This document shows positions 1 through 9,200 of a stretch of 61,749 nt of DNA, piece after piece (the first letter of the stretch is position 1; each line of letters begins with the position of its first letter). Both the position numbers and the translations under genes were made by a program. The stretch lies in contig JALHNH010000039.1 in the NCBI GenBank assembly GCA_022843625.1, forward strand, positions 1 through 61,749, read 5' to 3'. Under the pieces are notes generated by a model, which ran no database searches, had not been told where the DNA came from, and was given only the letters and a program-made list of their open reading frames with translations. The DNA is from Bryobacter sp. Its GTDB lineage: Bacteria; Acidobacteriota; Terriglobia; Bryobacterales; Bryobacteraceae.

Positions 1-57
1 GATGCTATGGCTGGACCATTAAAACGCCGTTTGCCCTTTTTGCGTGGTAAGTTGTAG
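1..57 (+). CDS. possible 3' end of an upstream gene (partial)
   Basis: Frame 1 is open from the window edge to a TAG at 55-57 and would encode a basic tail ending in LPFLRGKL. It sits just before the zinc-ribbon gene on the same strand, so it could be the end of the preceding operon gene. Only 18 codons are visible, so no function can be assigned and it may be chance. Confidence 0.25.
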   Translation, partial: DAMAGPLKRRLPFLRGKL

Positions 58-64
58 CTACTCC

Positions 65-787
65 ATGGCTCAGGAAGTTCAACTCGCACTCCAACTACAA
101 CGGATGGACCGTCAGCTCTCCCAACTTGAGGCAGAGATTCGCGGACTCCCCAAGAAGATCGCTGAACTCGAGAAACAACTCGAGTCCCACGAAAAACGGC
201 TTGAGGCAGATCAGGCGTCTCTGACGTCCAATCAGGCCGAAATCCGCCGCCTCAGCGGTGCCAATGCCGATTTCGTCGAGAAAATCGCAAAGCTGAAGAA
301 GCAAGTGATGCAGGCAACCACGCAAGAGCAACTCACCGCCTTTCAGCATGAGATCGCTTTCTGCGAAACCGAGACGACCAAAAATGAAGCGGCGTCTATG
401 ATTTTGCTTGAAGAGGGCGAAAAGCTGGCCACAACAGTGAAGCAAGCGCAGACAGCACTTGCCGATGAGCGTGTGGCAATAGAAAAGCGCAAGGAAGAGG
501 CAAAAGTCCTGAGCGAACTCGATCGCAAGAAGGGCGTCAAGATTTACCGCGAGCGCCAGCAACTGAGCAAGGATATGCCGCCGAAGCTGGTTGAGCAGTA
601 CGAGCGCCTGCGCAAGAAGCACAAGGATGGAGTCGTTGTGGCCGAATGCACCGAAGCTATGTGTGCCGCTTGCATGATGAATATCCGCCCGGCCCTCATG
701 CAACAAATCCGTCAGTATCCCGACAAGCTCTTCAATTGCGAATCCTGCCTGCGGATGCTGTCCTACAATCCGGCCGTATCCGCCTAG
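65..787 (+). CDS. C4-type zinc-ribbon coiled-coil protein (CT398-like)
   Basis: A cytoplasmic protein of about 240 residues. Residues 10 to about 180 are almost entirely heptad-rich coiled coil, full of Glu, Lys, Gln and Leu (an antiparallel hairpin in this family). They are followed by a C-terminal zinc ribbon with two Cys pairs, CAAC and CESC, about 28 residues apart. The size and order match the C4-type zinc ribbon (CT398/DUF164) family, whose molecular role is not settled. The ORF is open seven codons upstream, but the ATG at 65 gives the usual MAQE-type start. No strong Shine-Dalgarno is visible. The next gene begins 3 bp after the stop, so the two may be co-transcribed. Confidence 0.85.
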   Translation: MAQEVQLALQLQRMDRQLSQLEAEIRGLPKKIAELEKQLESHEKRLEADQASLTSNQAEIRRLSGANADFVEKIAKLKKQVMQATTQEQLTAFQHEIAFCETETTKNEAASMILLEEGEKLATTVKQAQTALADERVAIEKRKEEAKVLSELDRKKGVKIYRERQQLSKDMPPKLVEQYERLRKKHKDGVVVAECTEAMCAACMMNIRPALMQQIRQYPDKLFNCESCLRMLSYNPAVSA

Positions 788-790
788 CCC

Positions 791-2134
791 ATGTTTGAGT
801 CTCTGACTCGACTCCTGATGGACAACCCGGCGCAGCTCTACACGGGGATGTGCTCGGTCGACCTCGATGGAGATGGTGCGGATGAATGTTATGCCGGAGC
901 TTACGGCGGGAGAAATCTTGTCCTCAAATGGGGCGGCGATGCCTTCTTCGACATCGCTATTGAACCACTAACCGACAACTTGGCGACAACGATGGGTGTG
1001 GCTGCAGGCGATGCCGATGGCGATGGCCGCGAAGAGCTCTACGTGGCCAATGGAGAAGCGTTTGGCGACCGGCTCTTCGGCTGGCGGCGCGGTGGATGGA
1101 TGGATCTTCTTTGGAGCCGCAAAGAGCGTGGCCAATCCAGTCAGTCGGTTCTCGCGCTGGATCGTTTTGGCATGGGCCGATTCGGATTTCTGGTGGCGCA
1201 TGAGGGTGGTCCTTTTCGTTACTACGAAGTAATGGGGCAGGACCGGATCGAAGAGGCAGGTGCAGTATTGGGGCTGGCGCGAATTGCCGGCGGGAGGAGT
1301 CTGGTGGCAGGCCCGATCCTGGGGCAAGGGCTGCAAATTTACGCGGGCAATGAGGGAATTGCCAACATGCTATTTGTGCCCAACGCGCAAGGGTACTTTG
1401 AAGAACATGCCATTCTGCACGGCCTGGCGGACATCGAGGGAAGAGGCCGGGGCCTCGCATTGATAGATGCCAATGCAGATGGCTTGCTGGATATCGTTTG
1501 CGCAACTGCCAGAGGCCCACAGCGCTTCTTTGTGCAGGGGACGCAGTCCATCTTTCGAGATTCTGAAATCGAGGCCTTCAGCGAGCATGTCGACGCACGC
1601 AGCGTTGTGGTTGCAGATTTCGACAATGACGGCTACGAGGAGATTTTTGTTCATTGCCACGGGCAGCGAAACCGGCTCTTTGCCTGGCGTGACGAGGACT
1701 GGCGCAAAGTCGATTGCGGAGAAGCAGAAGAGCTAAATGGCTACGGCGTGGGGGCCCTGGCAGGGGACTGGAACCAGGACGGAAGACTGGAACTGATGCT
1801 GGGCCATGGGGAATCTATGCCCCAGCCATTAAGTCTTTATGGCGTGAGAGCGAACGGCAATCACTGGCTTCGGGTATCACCGCGCACTGGCGCTGGCGCA
1901 CCCGCCAGGGGAGCCGTTGTGAAGATCGTCAGCAACGGGAGACTGCAGATGCGAGTGATCGATTGCGGCAGTGGATACCTTTGCCAGCAGGAAGCAGTCG
2001 CGCACTTCGGACTAGGGGCCGCAAATGTGGTCGAGACTCTCGAAGTGCAGTGGGTGGATGGAGCCAGGCTGCGGATCGAAAATCCAGCAGTGGACCAACT
2101 GCACACAATTGCCTATCCAAATCAAGGCTTGTAG
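791..2134 (+). CDS. FG-GAP/VCBS repeat protein with ASPIC/UnbV domain
   Basis: A beta-propeller-type protein of 447 residues. Calcium-binding D-x-D-x-D-G loops are visible at about 24-32 (DLDGDGADE), 74-82 (DADGDGREE), 226-234 (DANADGLLD) and 276-284 (DFDNDGYEE), with DWNQDG further on. The last 80 residues (GNHWLRV, then GxGYLCQQEAVAHFGLG and a VQWVDG strand) are an ASPIC/UnbV domain. Relatives of the CRTAC1 type are normally secreted, but this one starts directly in the propeller and shows no signal peptide, so it may be cytoplasmic or the true start may be missed. It overlaps the convergent metallo-hydrolase gene by 13 bp at the 3' end. The ligand is unknown. Confidence 0.85.
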   Translation: MFESLTRLLMDNPAQLYTGMCSVDLDGDGADECYAGAYGGRNLVLKWGGDAFFDIAIEPLTDNLATTMGVAAGDADGDGREELYVANGEAFGDRLFGWRRGGWMDLLWSRKERGQSSQSVLALDRFGMGRFGFLVAHEGGPFRYYEVMGQDRIEEAGAVLGLARIAGGRSLVAGPILGQGLQIYAGNEGIANMLFVPNAQGYFEEHAILHGLADIEGRGRGLALIDANADGLLDIVCATARGPQRFFVQGTQSIFRDSEIEAFSEHVDARSVVVADFDNDGYEEIFVHCHGQRNRLFAWRDEDWRKVDCGEAEELNGYGVGALAGDWNQDGRLELMLGHGESMPQPLSLYGVRANGNHWLRVSPRTGAGAPARGAVVKIVSNGRLQMRVIDCGSGYLCQQEAVAHFGLGAANVVETLEVQWVDGARLRIENPAVDQLHTIAYPNQGL

Positions 2135-3150
2135 ATCACTTCTTCACCCCAGCACAAGGGCAACATCAAACCCTCGCAGCCTTCAAAGCGTGTGAAGGTT
2201 TGTGTCCAGTCTTCGCGGTGTGGCACGGTGTGGGCCATTTCGTTTTCGTGCCCCGGAAGGATTAACTTTGGCTTCACCCCAGCGGCGTAACGCAGCGGCT
2301 GTGGGGTCCAGCAATTGGGCAGGAAGATGTCTACACTGTGACTCTTGTGAATCTGGTCAATCCAGATGAAGTCATCGTCGTTGGATTGATCGCCGGTGTG
2401 CTGGATGCTAAGGCCTTCTGCGGTGCGGAAAAGATAGCAGTTATTGATAACGTCTTTACCCTGATGTCCGGGGAAGGCGATGACCGAGAGCTTGCCGAAA
2501 GTGCTCGATTTGGTGAGGCTGCGTTCCGGTACTGTCAGTCGCTTCTGAAGATCTGGTTCTGCGCGGAAGACATCGGCTGGAGCGACAACCGGTTTGTTCT
2601 GTGCGAGAAACTTGCGGGCGACAACCGGGTCTGCGTGGTCGCTATGCCAGTGGCTGATAAAAAGAGCGTCAGCGGATTTAACGAATAGGTCGAGGGCTTC
2701 TTCCGGCATCTGGAATTTGGCGTTACGCGGCGCACCGCCGACCAGGTCAATAGCGAAACGAGTGCTGGGTGTTTGTACAAACCAGCCATGATCATAGAGC
2801 TTTGTGATGGTGGCAGTGGTTCTTGCAATTCGTTGCGCAGTTGCGAGCATGCGCTTGCGATACCAATCGTGGATCAAGGCTTTGTTGGGGGCTGAATCGA
2901 TATGCAGGATGTCGTCGAGGCGGATGAGTGCGGCGCGGTGGAGAGCTGGCTCAGGCGTGCTGAGTTTACCGGCGCTAAAGGCAAATTGAGGCTGTCTGGC
3001 CAACATATCGTCAACCCAGGCGAGTGAACGGGCAATCCACTCGTCGGGTGCGTCGAGAAGTTCTGGAGCGGTGAGCGCCCGGCGAGGCGACGAAAGATAG
3101 CTCTGCGCGAACATGGCCAGGGCGGAGCGGCGGGAGAAGATGAGTGGCAT
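2122..3150 (-). CDS. MBL-fold metallo-hydrolase, probably exported
   Basis: A metallo-beta-lactamase-fold hydrolase of 342 residues. The metal-binding signature HWHSDH is at 167-172 (H167, H169, D171, H172). Further candidate ligands are a GHQG at about 225, a HTGDQ motif and GHENE near the C-terminus. The N-terminus contains SRRSALAMFAQSYLSS, a possible Tat-type signal, which suggests export. About 150 residues precede the MBL core, an extension common in uncharacterised acidobacterial members. The substrate cannot be predicted. It is divergent from the SDR gene with only 38 bp between them, so the two promoters must overlap. Confidence 0.85.
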   Translation of the reverse strand: MPLIFSRRSALAMFAQSYLSSPRRALTAPELLDAPDEWIARSLAWVDDMLARQPQFAFSAGKLSTPEPALHRAALIRLDDILHIDSAPNKALIHDWYRKRMLATAQRIARTTATITKLYDHGWFVQTPSTRFAIDLVGGAPRNAKFQMPEEALDLFVKSADALFISHWHSDHADPVVARKFLAQNKPVVAPADVFRAEPDLQKRLTVPERSLTKSSTFGKLSVIAFPGHQGKDVINNCYLFRTAEGLSIQHTGDQSNDDDFIWIDQIHKSHSVDIFLPNCWTPQPLRYAAGVKPKLILPGHENEMAHTVPHREDWTQTFTRFEGCEGLMLPLCWGEEVIYKP

Positions 3151-3188
3151 TCAGATCGAAATTTAACATGGCGGTAAACTAAGCGCCA

Positions 3189-3959
3189 ATGGAGATTCGT
3201 TTCGATCAAATGAATTGTGTAGTCACTGGCGGGGCCGGTGGCATTGGACTGGCAACCGCGCGCCTGCTTCGGGATTCCGGCGCCAGTGCATGGATACTGG
3301 ACCGCGAAGCTGTATCTGAACCAGGCATTGAGTCCTGCATCGTGGATCTCACCGATGACAGAGCATTTGCCAATGTGCTCGATGCAATTGGGCAAGTAGA
3401 TGTAGCTGTTCTTAATGCGGGAATCTGCCGGCCGCAACAGCTGGAAGAGACGACAAGGGAAAACTGGCAGGCGACTTTGGAGGTGAATCTGAGTGCAGTA
3501 TTCTTTCAACTAAAAGAGCTTGCAATACGAATGAAGCAGCGCAGAGGCGGGTCTATTGTGATTACCGCTTCGACGAATTCGTTTGATGGGGAGGCTGGTT
3601 TGATTTCCTATAACGCCAGCAAAGCCGGGCTGATGGGAATTCTGCACACGGCGGCAAATGAGCTCGGGCCATATGGGATTCGTGTGAACGCCGTATGCCC
3701 GGGACTGATCCGGACGCGGCTGACTGAGGGCGCTTTTGGCGATGAGAGTATGATCAAGCCTTATTTCGGAGCACTGCCTCTGGGCCGCGGAGGCAAGCCG
3801 GTAGAAGTGGCGCAAACCATTGCTTTTTTAGCGTCGGACATGGCAAGCTACATGACCGGGACTTCCGTTTTTGTAGATGGAGGACAAATGGCAACGAAAT
3901 TTGGTACTTGGGGCAGTCTAGATGCAAGGTTTGAGAGTGGAGAATGGAAGTTGAACTAA
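3189..3959 (+). CDS. short-chain dehydrogenase/reductase (SDR)
   Basis: A classical SDR oxidoreductase of 256 residues. The NAD(P)-binding motif TGGAGGIG is at 13-20, NAG at 76-78, the catalytic Ser at about 128, and YxxxK as YNASK at 141-145. The PGLIRT segment after the active site and the C-terminal GTSVFVDGGQ match the classical family. An acidic residue after the second strand (LDRE) favours NAD over NADP. The stop codon is directly followed by the ATG of the ECF sigma gene, so SDR, sigma factor and kinase are likely one transcript. The substrate is unknown. Confidence 0.92.
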   Translation: MEIRFDQMNCVVTGGAGGIGLATARLLRDSGASAWILDREAVSEPGIESCIVDLTDDRAFANVLDAIGQVDVAVLNAGICRPQQLEETTRENWQATLEVNLSAVFFQLKELAIRMKQRRGGSIVITASTNSFDGEAGLISYNASKAGLMGILHTAANELGPYGIRVNAVCPGLIRTRLTEGAFGDESMIKPYFGALPLGRGGKPVEVAQTIAFLASDMASYMTGTSVFVDGGQMATKFGTWGSLDARFESGEWKLN

Positions 3960-4538
3960 ATGGACCACGAGATCACGATGTACCTGGAAGACTGGAGCCG
4001 CGGAGACGCTAGTGCTCTCGATCGTCTGGCACCTCTGGTTTACCCACAGTTGCGGGCTCTGGCACGCTCCTATTTGAGGCGTGAACGCCAGGGTCATACT
4101 CTTGGCGCTACCGGGTTGGTGAATGAGCTCTTCCTGAAACTGATTGCCAGAAAATCAGCTCACTTTGAGAATCGAAGGCATTTCTATGCTCTTTCAGCGC
4201 GTCTTATGCGGCTGGCCTTGATCGATCATGCGCGCAGCCACCATGCGGAAAAACGCGGTGGTGATGCGATCGTAGTTCCTTTACATGACGAAATTCCCTG
4301 GCTTGATGCAGCAGGGCCACAAATGCTCGATCTGGACCGGGCACTCCACGAACTAGAAAAGTTAGACTCAGATCAAGCCCAGATGTTTGAGGTTCGATTT
4401 CTTCTGGGCTGCACCTCCGAAGAAACAGCAGAATTATTCGCAGTCTCCAAGTCTTCAGTCGAACGAAAAATCAGAATTGCCAGAGCATGGCTCTACCAGC
4501 GATTGACTGAAGGGAAATTGCCTCAGGCTGCGCCATAA
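3960..4538 (+). CDS. ECF sigma-70 factor (TIGR02999-like)
   Basis: An RNA polymerase ECF sigma factor of 192 residues. Region 2 covers about residues 10-95 (YPQLRALARSYLRRER, then RRHFYALSARLMRLALIDHAR). Region 4 covers about 130-185 with the HTH core TSEETAELFAVSKSSVERKI. The phrase GHTLGATGLVNELFLKL is typical of the TIGR02999 subgroup found in Solibacter and Planctomycetes. Members often sit next to a Ser/Thr kinase, as here. The start directly follows the SDR stop, with a GGAAG Shine-Dalgarno about 9 nt upstream. No anti-sigma factor is encoded nearby, so control by the adjacent kinase is a reasonable inference. Confidence 0.92.
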   Translation: MDHEITMYLEDWSRGDASALDRLAPLVYPQLRALARSYLRRERQGHTLGATGLVNELFLKLIARKSAHFENRRHFYALSARLMRLALIDHARSHHAEKRGGDAIVVPLHDEIPWLDAAGPQMLDLDRALHELEKLDSDQAQMFEVRFLLGCTSEETAELFAVSKSSVERKIRIARAWLYQRLTEGKLPQAAP

Positions 4539-4543
4539 ACAAT

Positions 4544-6946
4544 ATGACGGATCAGGAGCGCTGGCAGCGCGTACAAGAGCTTACCGAACAAATAGAATTG
4601 CTGCCGGCGTACGAGCGGGGTGATTTTCTCTCTCAAATCGAATCGGATGCATCGATTCGGGTTGAAGTCATGGGGCTGATTGCGGGCCTGGAGCAGGAAC
4701 CAAACGCTGTGTCGGTTGAGAGTGTCCAGGCGAAAGCCGCGATGCCAGTTCGGATTGGGCCTTACAAAATCACCGGGATCCTGGGGCAAGGCGGCATGGG
4801 AATCGTTTACGCTGCTGAGATTGGGGATCAACAGGTAGCTCTGAAACTGATCCAAACTCACCTGAACGATGAAGATCATTTGAGCCGCTTTGCGCGAGAA
4901 CAGAAAATTCTAGCTCGACTCGACCATCCCGGCATTGCCAAAATGATCGACGCCGGAGTATCGCAAGACCAACAACCTTACCTCGTAATGGAGCGTGTAA
5001 ACGGCAAGCCGCTCGATCGATACTGCGACAACAAGACACTATCAACTGAGGCCAGAATCCGTCTTCTGATCGAAGTTTGCAGGGCGGTCGAAGGCGCACA
5101 CCGCCAATTGATCGTCCACCTTGACTTAAAGCCCTCCAACATTCTGGTAACGGATTCCGGACACGTAAAGCTGCTCGATTTCGGCACCGCCAAGCTATTG
5201 CATGCCGATGCAAGTCTGACTACGACGAGGCAACTCACCCCAATGTACGCTAGCCCGGAGCAATTGCGTGGAGAAGGCGTCACCACGGCTTGTGATATCT
5301 ACAGCCTTGGCCTGATTCTCTACGAACAACTGTGCGGAGCATGGCCATTCGGAAGCCGCGACTCGATGATGTCGGTGGCGGCAAGGGCAGTGGGTAGTAA
5401 AGATACACAGCCGATGTCGAAAGCAATTACCGAAGACGGCGCAAAGAAGCGGGGCGTTCGGGCTGAGCGTCTGCGCGATCAATTGCGAGGGGATCTTGAA
5501 GCCATCGTGGGCAAAGCGCTTTCTGCGGCACCGGCAGACCGTTATGGCAGCGTCGCTGAGCTGGCAGAAGATCTCGATCAATTCCTGAAACAGCGTCCCA
5601 TTAGAGCGCAGCGGCAAACGACACTCTACCGGGCAAAAAAATACATTGCCAGAAATCGCGGTGCATTGAGCATGACTGCGGTAATTGTCCTTGGATTGCT
5701 TTCACTCGGCGGCTATGCCCTTTGGCAACAGCGGCAGGCAGCGCAGGCAGGCCGGCGAGCCCAGGCTACAGCGCAGTTCCTGAACTGGATGATTCAGTCG
5801 TCAAACCCGATCAATGGCGGCTCGACAACACGAACGGTGCGAGAAATGATCGAGCGCGCCCGGCCTCGAATCAATAAAGGGCTACAGGAATATCCGGAGG
5901 TTTTTGCTCCCCTAACCAGCACCTTCGGCGATTTCCTCGTCAATGCCGGACGGCCCGAAGCCGGCGTAGAGTGGCAAAAGCAGGCGGTAGACCAAAGCAG
6001 ACAGTCTGGCTCAAAGGCGTCCCTGCTGGGAGCACTCTCAAGCTATGTCGTGACGCTCTCCAATAGCGGTAAATGCCCGGAGGCTTTGGTTGTTGAGAAA
6101 GAGATGAAAACTCTATTGCCGGAAGTAGAATCCAAACTGGGTCCGGTAGAGCTTGTAAATATACGCACCGCGATTTCCTATCCGGAAGAAGCTTGTGAAC
6201 TGAATTCAGCGGCCTCACTGGCGTCAATGGAAAAGGCTTATGAAGCGTCGAAGCGGATTGCCAACGACAGCCTTGAGACAGACTTTCCACCTCGTCTCTT
6301 CAAAGGTGTGCTGGCTGTCAATCTCGCATCCTCCCTGCGCAATATGAAGCGGACCAACGACGCCAGAGTGATTATCAATGAGGGTTTGGCCCTGATCGAA
6401 AACGAACCGGATGCCTACACGGTGAAAGTGGCCCTCCTGAGAAGCCGGTCTACCATTGAAGCCGAAGAGATGAATTATCTGGTATCGGCCCGGACGCTAC
6501 AGGAGATTCTGGCAATTTCAAATGAGTCTCTGGCACCAGTCGAAATTGTTCGCTTGCATAGCGTGCTTGCTGTCAGGCTCGCTTCCGGAGAGCAAAAAGC
6601 CGAGGCAATTGAAGAGGCCAAAAGGACAGAAGAAGAGCTGGATAAGCTTAAAGCAGAACTGGGATCCAGCGCATACATGGCTTACGTGGATTTGGCAGTC
6701 GCGACAACGCTTGCCGGGGATTGTGAACTGGCAATAAAGTATTCATCCAGGGCGAATGAGCTGGCTCAAGGGCAAATCGGAAACGATCACCGGGTGAACT
6801 ATGATTCGGCACTCGGGATTTGCCTCGTGCGAACGGGCAAGCGGGAAGAGGGCCTCAAGCTGGTGCAAGCGGTAATTGACAGCCAGAAGATTCCGGAGAA
6901 TCCAACGCGCCCGCTCAGCAAGGCTCTACGTGAGGCTCAGCGGTAG
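4544..6946 (+). CDS. transmembrane Ser/Thr protein kinase with TPR-like outer region
   Basis: A PknB-type kinase of 800 residues. After a helical N-terminal stretch the kinase domain runs from about 72 to 350: Gly loop GQGGMG at 81-86, Lys101 in VALKLI, catalytic loop HLDLKPSN at 192-199, DFG at 212-214 and YASPEQL as the APE segment. The usual HRD is HLD, so the catalytic Asp is kept but the Arg that reads activation-loop phosphorylation is missing. One membrane span lies at about 374-394. The remaining 400 residues are Ala/Leu/Glu-rich helical repeats, probably TPR-like. The gene lies 5 bp after the ECF sigma gene. Its end overlaps the convergent CRTAC1-like gene by 10 bp. Confidence 0.92.
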   Translation: MTDQERWQRVQELTEQIELLPAYERGDFLSQIESDASIRVEVMGLIAGLEQEPNAVSVESVQAKAAMPVRIGPYKITGILGQGGMGIVYAAEIGDQQVALKLIQTHLNDEDHLSRFAREQKILARLDHPGIAKMIDAGVSQDQQPYLVMERVNGKPLDRYCDNKTLSTEARIRLLIEVCRAVEGAHRQLIVHLDLKPSNILVTDSGHVKLLDFGTAKLLHADASLTTTRQLTPMYASPEQLRGEGVTTACDIYSLGLILYEQLCGAWPFGSRDSMMSVAARAVGSKDTQPMSKAITEDGAKKRGVRAERLRDQLRGDLEAIVGKALSAAPADRYGSVAELAEDLDQFLKQRPIRAQRQTTLYRAKKYIARNRGALSMTAVIVLGLLSLGGYALWQQRQAAQAGRRAQATAQFLNWMIQSSNPINGGSTTRTVREMIERARPRINKGLQEYPEVFAPLTSTFGDFLVNAGRPEAGVEWQKQAVDQSRQSGSKASLLGALSSYVVTLSNSGKCPEALVVEKEMKTLLPEVESKLGPVELVNIRTAISYPEEACELNSAASLASMEKAYEASKRIANDSLETDFPPRLFKGVLAVNLASSLRNMKRTNDARVIINEGLALIENEPDAYTVKVALLRSRSTIEAEEMNYLVSARTLQEILAISNESLAPVEIVRLHSVLAVRLASGEQKAEAIEEAKRTEEELDKLKAELGSSAYMAYVDLAVATTLAGDCELAIKYSSRANELAQGQIGNDHRVNYDSALGICLVRTGKREEGLKLVQAVIDSQKIPENPTRPLSKALREAQR

Positions 6947-8580
6947 GGTAGAGGCTTGGGAACTTCTCCTTCGATGCAGTGATAAGTCTGTGCTGTTGCC
7001 AGGTTCTTGAATTCATCAGTGCGGCCACTGGGCCAGGCGATGACCGCGCGGTCAATCGAGGTGCGTTTGGCCACACCAAAGGTCAGCGCCCGGTCAGGAG
7101 AAGAGAGATAACTGGAGGCGCCACGCACCATACGCATCTGCTGACCCGAAGCATCGTAGATCTTGACCACAGCGCCAATGGCGTCGCGATTCGATTTGCG
7201 GCCTTCAAGGCGGAAGCGGATGGATCGATTGCCGTTCTGGATGTCATTTCGATAGAGGAAAGCGGGTCCACTGTTGGTGGTGATGAGAAGGTCGAGATCG
7301 CCGTCGCGATCAAAGTCTCCCCAGGCGGCGCCACGGCCGATTTTGGGGCTAACGAAGCTGGGGCCAAGTTCGGAAGCAATGTCGCGGAAGCGCCCCTTTC
7401 CATCGTTCTGGAAGAGGTTGGGCGACTGGGCATGAGAACTACCTCGCTGGAGGTTGCGGGCGGAGCCATCAATGTGGCCGTTGACCGAGAGGATATCGAG
7501 GTGGCCATCGAGATCAGCATCGAGGAAGCCGCAGGCGAAGCCGAGCCTGTTGCGGGAGGCAGCACCAATGCCATTCGATGAAGCACGATCGACGAAACCT
7601 GCGCCTGTGGCCTCGTAGACCCCCATCATCTCGTTGTCGAAGTTGGTAACGGCGATGCCTTCGGACCCTGAACGGAGGAAGTCTCCAGCGTCAGCGCCCA
7701 TGCCGGCGCGAGCACGGCCGTCCTCACTGAAGGCAATGCCCGCCCGGACGGCTTGTTCGCGAAAGGTGCCGTCCCGGTTGTTGCGGTAGAGTTTATTCGG
7801 TTGCGTGTCGTTGGCGATGAAAAGATCTGGCCAGCCGTCATTGTCGAAATCGAGCATGGTGACGGCTAGTGATTTCGATGAAGCGTCAAAGAGGCCGCTA
7901 CGGGCGGTGATGTCTTCGAAGGTGCCGTCGCCCTTGTTGCGAAAGAGCCAGTTGGTGGCACCACGGTAAGCCTCTGGCGTGCAGTAGGACTTGTTCTTGC
8001 CGTCGGAGCTGCAGAAGACGTCCAACTCGGGGGCCCAACGAACGTAGTTGCAAACGAGAAGATCGAGATGGCCGTCGCGATCGATATCGATCCACATGGC
8101 GGAACTGGAGAAGGCGCTGCGGTTGCCTAGCCCTGCCTTGCTCGTAACGTCGATGAAGGTGCCGCGGCCGGTGTTTTTGAAGAGGCGGCTTTGACCAACA
8201 CAGGTGATGTAGAGATCGGGGAAGCCGTCGTTGTCGAAGTCGCCGACAGCTACGCCGAGGCCGTAGAGTTCGATGTCGAGGCCGGCTGCTTTTGTCACGT
8301 CGGTGAAGGTGCCGTTGCGGTTGTTCTTGTAGAGCTTGAGCGTGGAGCGCAGGCGCTTGTGGCCAGGCCAATCCTGGCTGTTGATCAGCAGGATGTCGAG
8401 CCAGCCGTCGTTGTCGTAATCGAGGAAGGCGCAGCCGGGGCCCATGGTTTCGGGAAGGTACATAGCTCCGAAGGCGCCGGTATTGTGACGAAAGTTGAGA
8501 CCAGCCGATTGAGTGATGTCAGTAAGCTGGAAGCCGGGATTGTTGGGGGCAAAGGCGGCCAGGAAAGCGCGACGGTTCAT
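6937..8580 (-). CDS. CRTAC1-like protein: FG-GAP/VCBS repeats plus ASPIC/UnbV
   Basis: A 547-residue protein with a short twin-arginine-like start (MNRRAFLAAFA), so it is probably exported. At least six D-x-D-x-D-G calcium loops are spread over residues 50-440 (DYDNDGWLD, DFDNDGFPD, DIDRDGHLD, DFDNDGWPD, DADLDGHLD, DFDRDGDLD), predicting a seven-blade propeller. The last 90 residues (GAVVKIYDASGQQM, SSYLSSPDRALTFGVA, IAWPSGRTDEF) form an ASPIC/UnbV domain. Its ATG overlaps the stop of the response regulator by 4 bp, so it is the third gene of a sensor-kinase operon. A sensory or ligand-binding role tied to that two-component system is inference. Confidence 0.88.
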   Translation of the reverse strand: MNRRAFLAAFAPNNPGFQLTDITQSAGLNFRHNTGAFGAMYLPETMGPGCAFLDYDNDGWLDILLINSQDWPGHKRLRSTLKLYKNNRNGTFTDVTKAAGLDIELYGLGVAVGDFDNDGFPDLYITCVGQSRLFKNTGRGTFIDVTSKAGLGNRSAFSSSAMWIDIDRDGHLDLLVCNYVRWAPELDVFCSSDGKNKSYCTPEAYRGATNWLFRNKGDGTFEDITARSGLFDASSKSLAVTMLDFDNDGWPDLFIANDTQPNKLYRNNRDGTFREQAVRAGIAFSEDGRARAGMGADAGDFLRSGSEGIAVTNFDNEMMGVYEATGAGFVDRASSNGIGAASRNRLGFACGFLDADLDGHLDILSVNGHIDGSARNLQRGSSHAQSPNLFQNDGKGRFRDIASELGPSFVSPKIGRGAAWGDFDRDGDLDLLITTNSGPAFLYRNDIQNGNRSIRFRLEGRKSNRDAIGAVVKIYDASGQQMRMVRGASSYLSSPDRALTFGVAKRTSIDRAVIAWPSGRTDEFKNLATAQTYHCIEGEVPKPLPYR

Positions 8581-9200
8581 GGGATACTCACGAGGCCGTT
8601 GCGAATGGCGTAGACGACAAGTTCCGCAGTGTTGTGAATGCCAAGCGCATCCATGATGTTGGCGCGGTGGACGGCAACGGTATTGGCGCTGAGACCAAGG
8701 GCGCTGGCGATTTCTTTGTTCGACTCACCCGAGACGATATGGTGAAGCACTTCCAGTTCGCGGGTGCTTAAAGTGCGCTTGGCGGTGGAGTTTGGGGCAG
8801 ACTGGACAAGGCGTGGATCCTGGGTCCAGTTGCCCTCCATCACTTGCTTGACTGCGGCCACCAGTTCGAGGTCAAGAGCATTCTTGAGGAGGTAACCAGA
8901 AGCGCCAGCTTCCTTTGCGTTCTGGACGTAGCTGGGTTCGGAGTGCATGCTGAGGATCAGGATCTTTACCCTGGGTTGGGCGGCTAGGATACGGCGGGTG
9001 GTAAGGGCACCATTCTCTGGCGGGAGGGCATAGTCGAGGACCACGATGTCGGGAGTGAGGCGGAGGGCCAGTTCCAGGGCTTCGTTGCTATCGCTGGCCT
9101 CACCCACAACTTCGATATCGGGATCGTCTTCGAGGAGGCGGCGGAAGCCACGGCGGACAAGGGTGTGGTCGTCGACCAGGAGGACACGGAGCTTAGGCAT
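8577..9200 (-). CDS. NarL/FixJ-family response regulator
   Basis: A 207-residue response regulator. The receiver domain covers about 1-120, with the acidic pair D10/D11, phospho-acceptor D56 in VLDYALP and the conserved Lys at about 106 in GYLLKNA. The LuxR-type HTH at about 143-200 contains LSTRELEVLHHIVSGESNKEIASAL in part and SANTVAVHRANIM. It is translationally coupled to the sensor kinase (8-bp overlap) and to the CRTAC1-like gene (4-bp overlap), so its cognate kinase is almost certainly the next gene upstream. The target genes cannot be read from the sequence. Confidence 0.95.
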   Translation of the reverse strand: MPKLRVLLVDDHTLVRRGFRRLLEDDPDIEVVGEASDSNEALELALRLTPDIVVLDYALPPENGALTTRRILAAQPRVKILILSMHSEPSYVQNAKEAGASGYLLKNALDLELVAAVKQVMEGNWTQDPRLVQSAPNSTAKRTLSTRELEVLHHIVSGESNKEIASALGLSANTVAVHRANIMDALGIHNTAELVVYAIRNGLVSIP

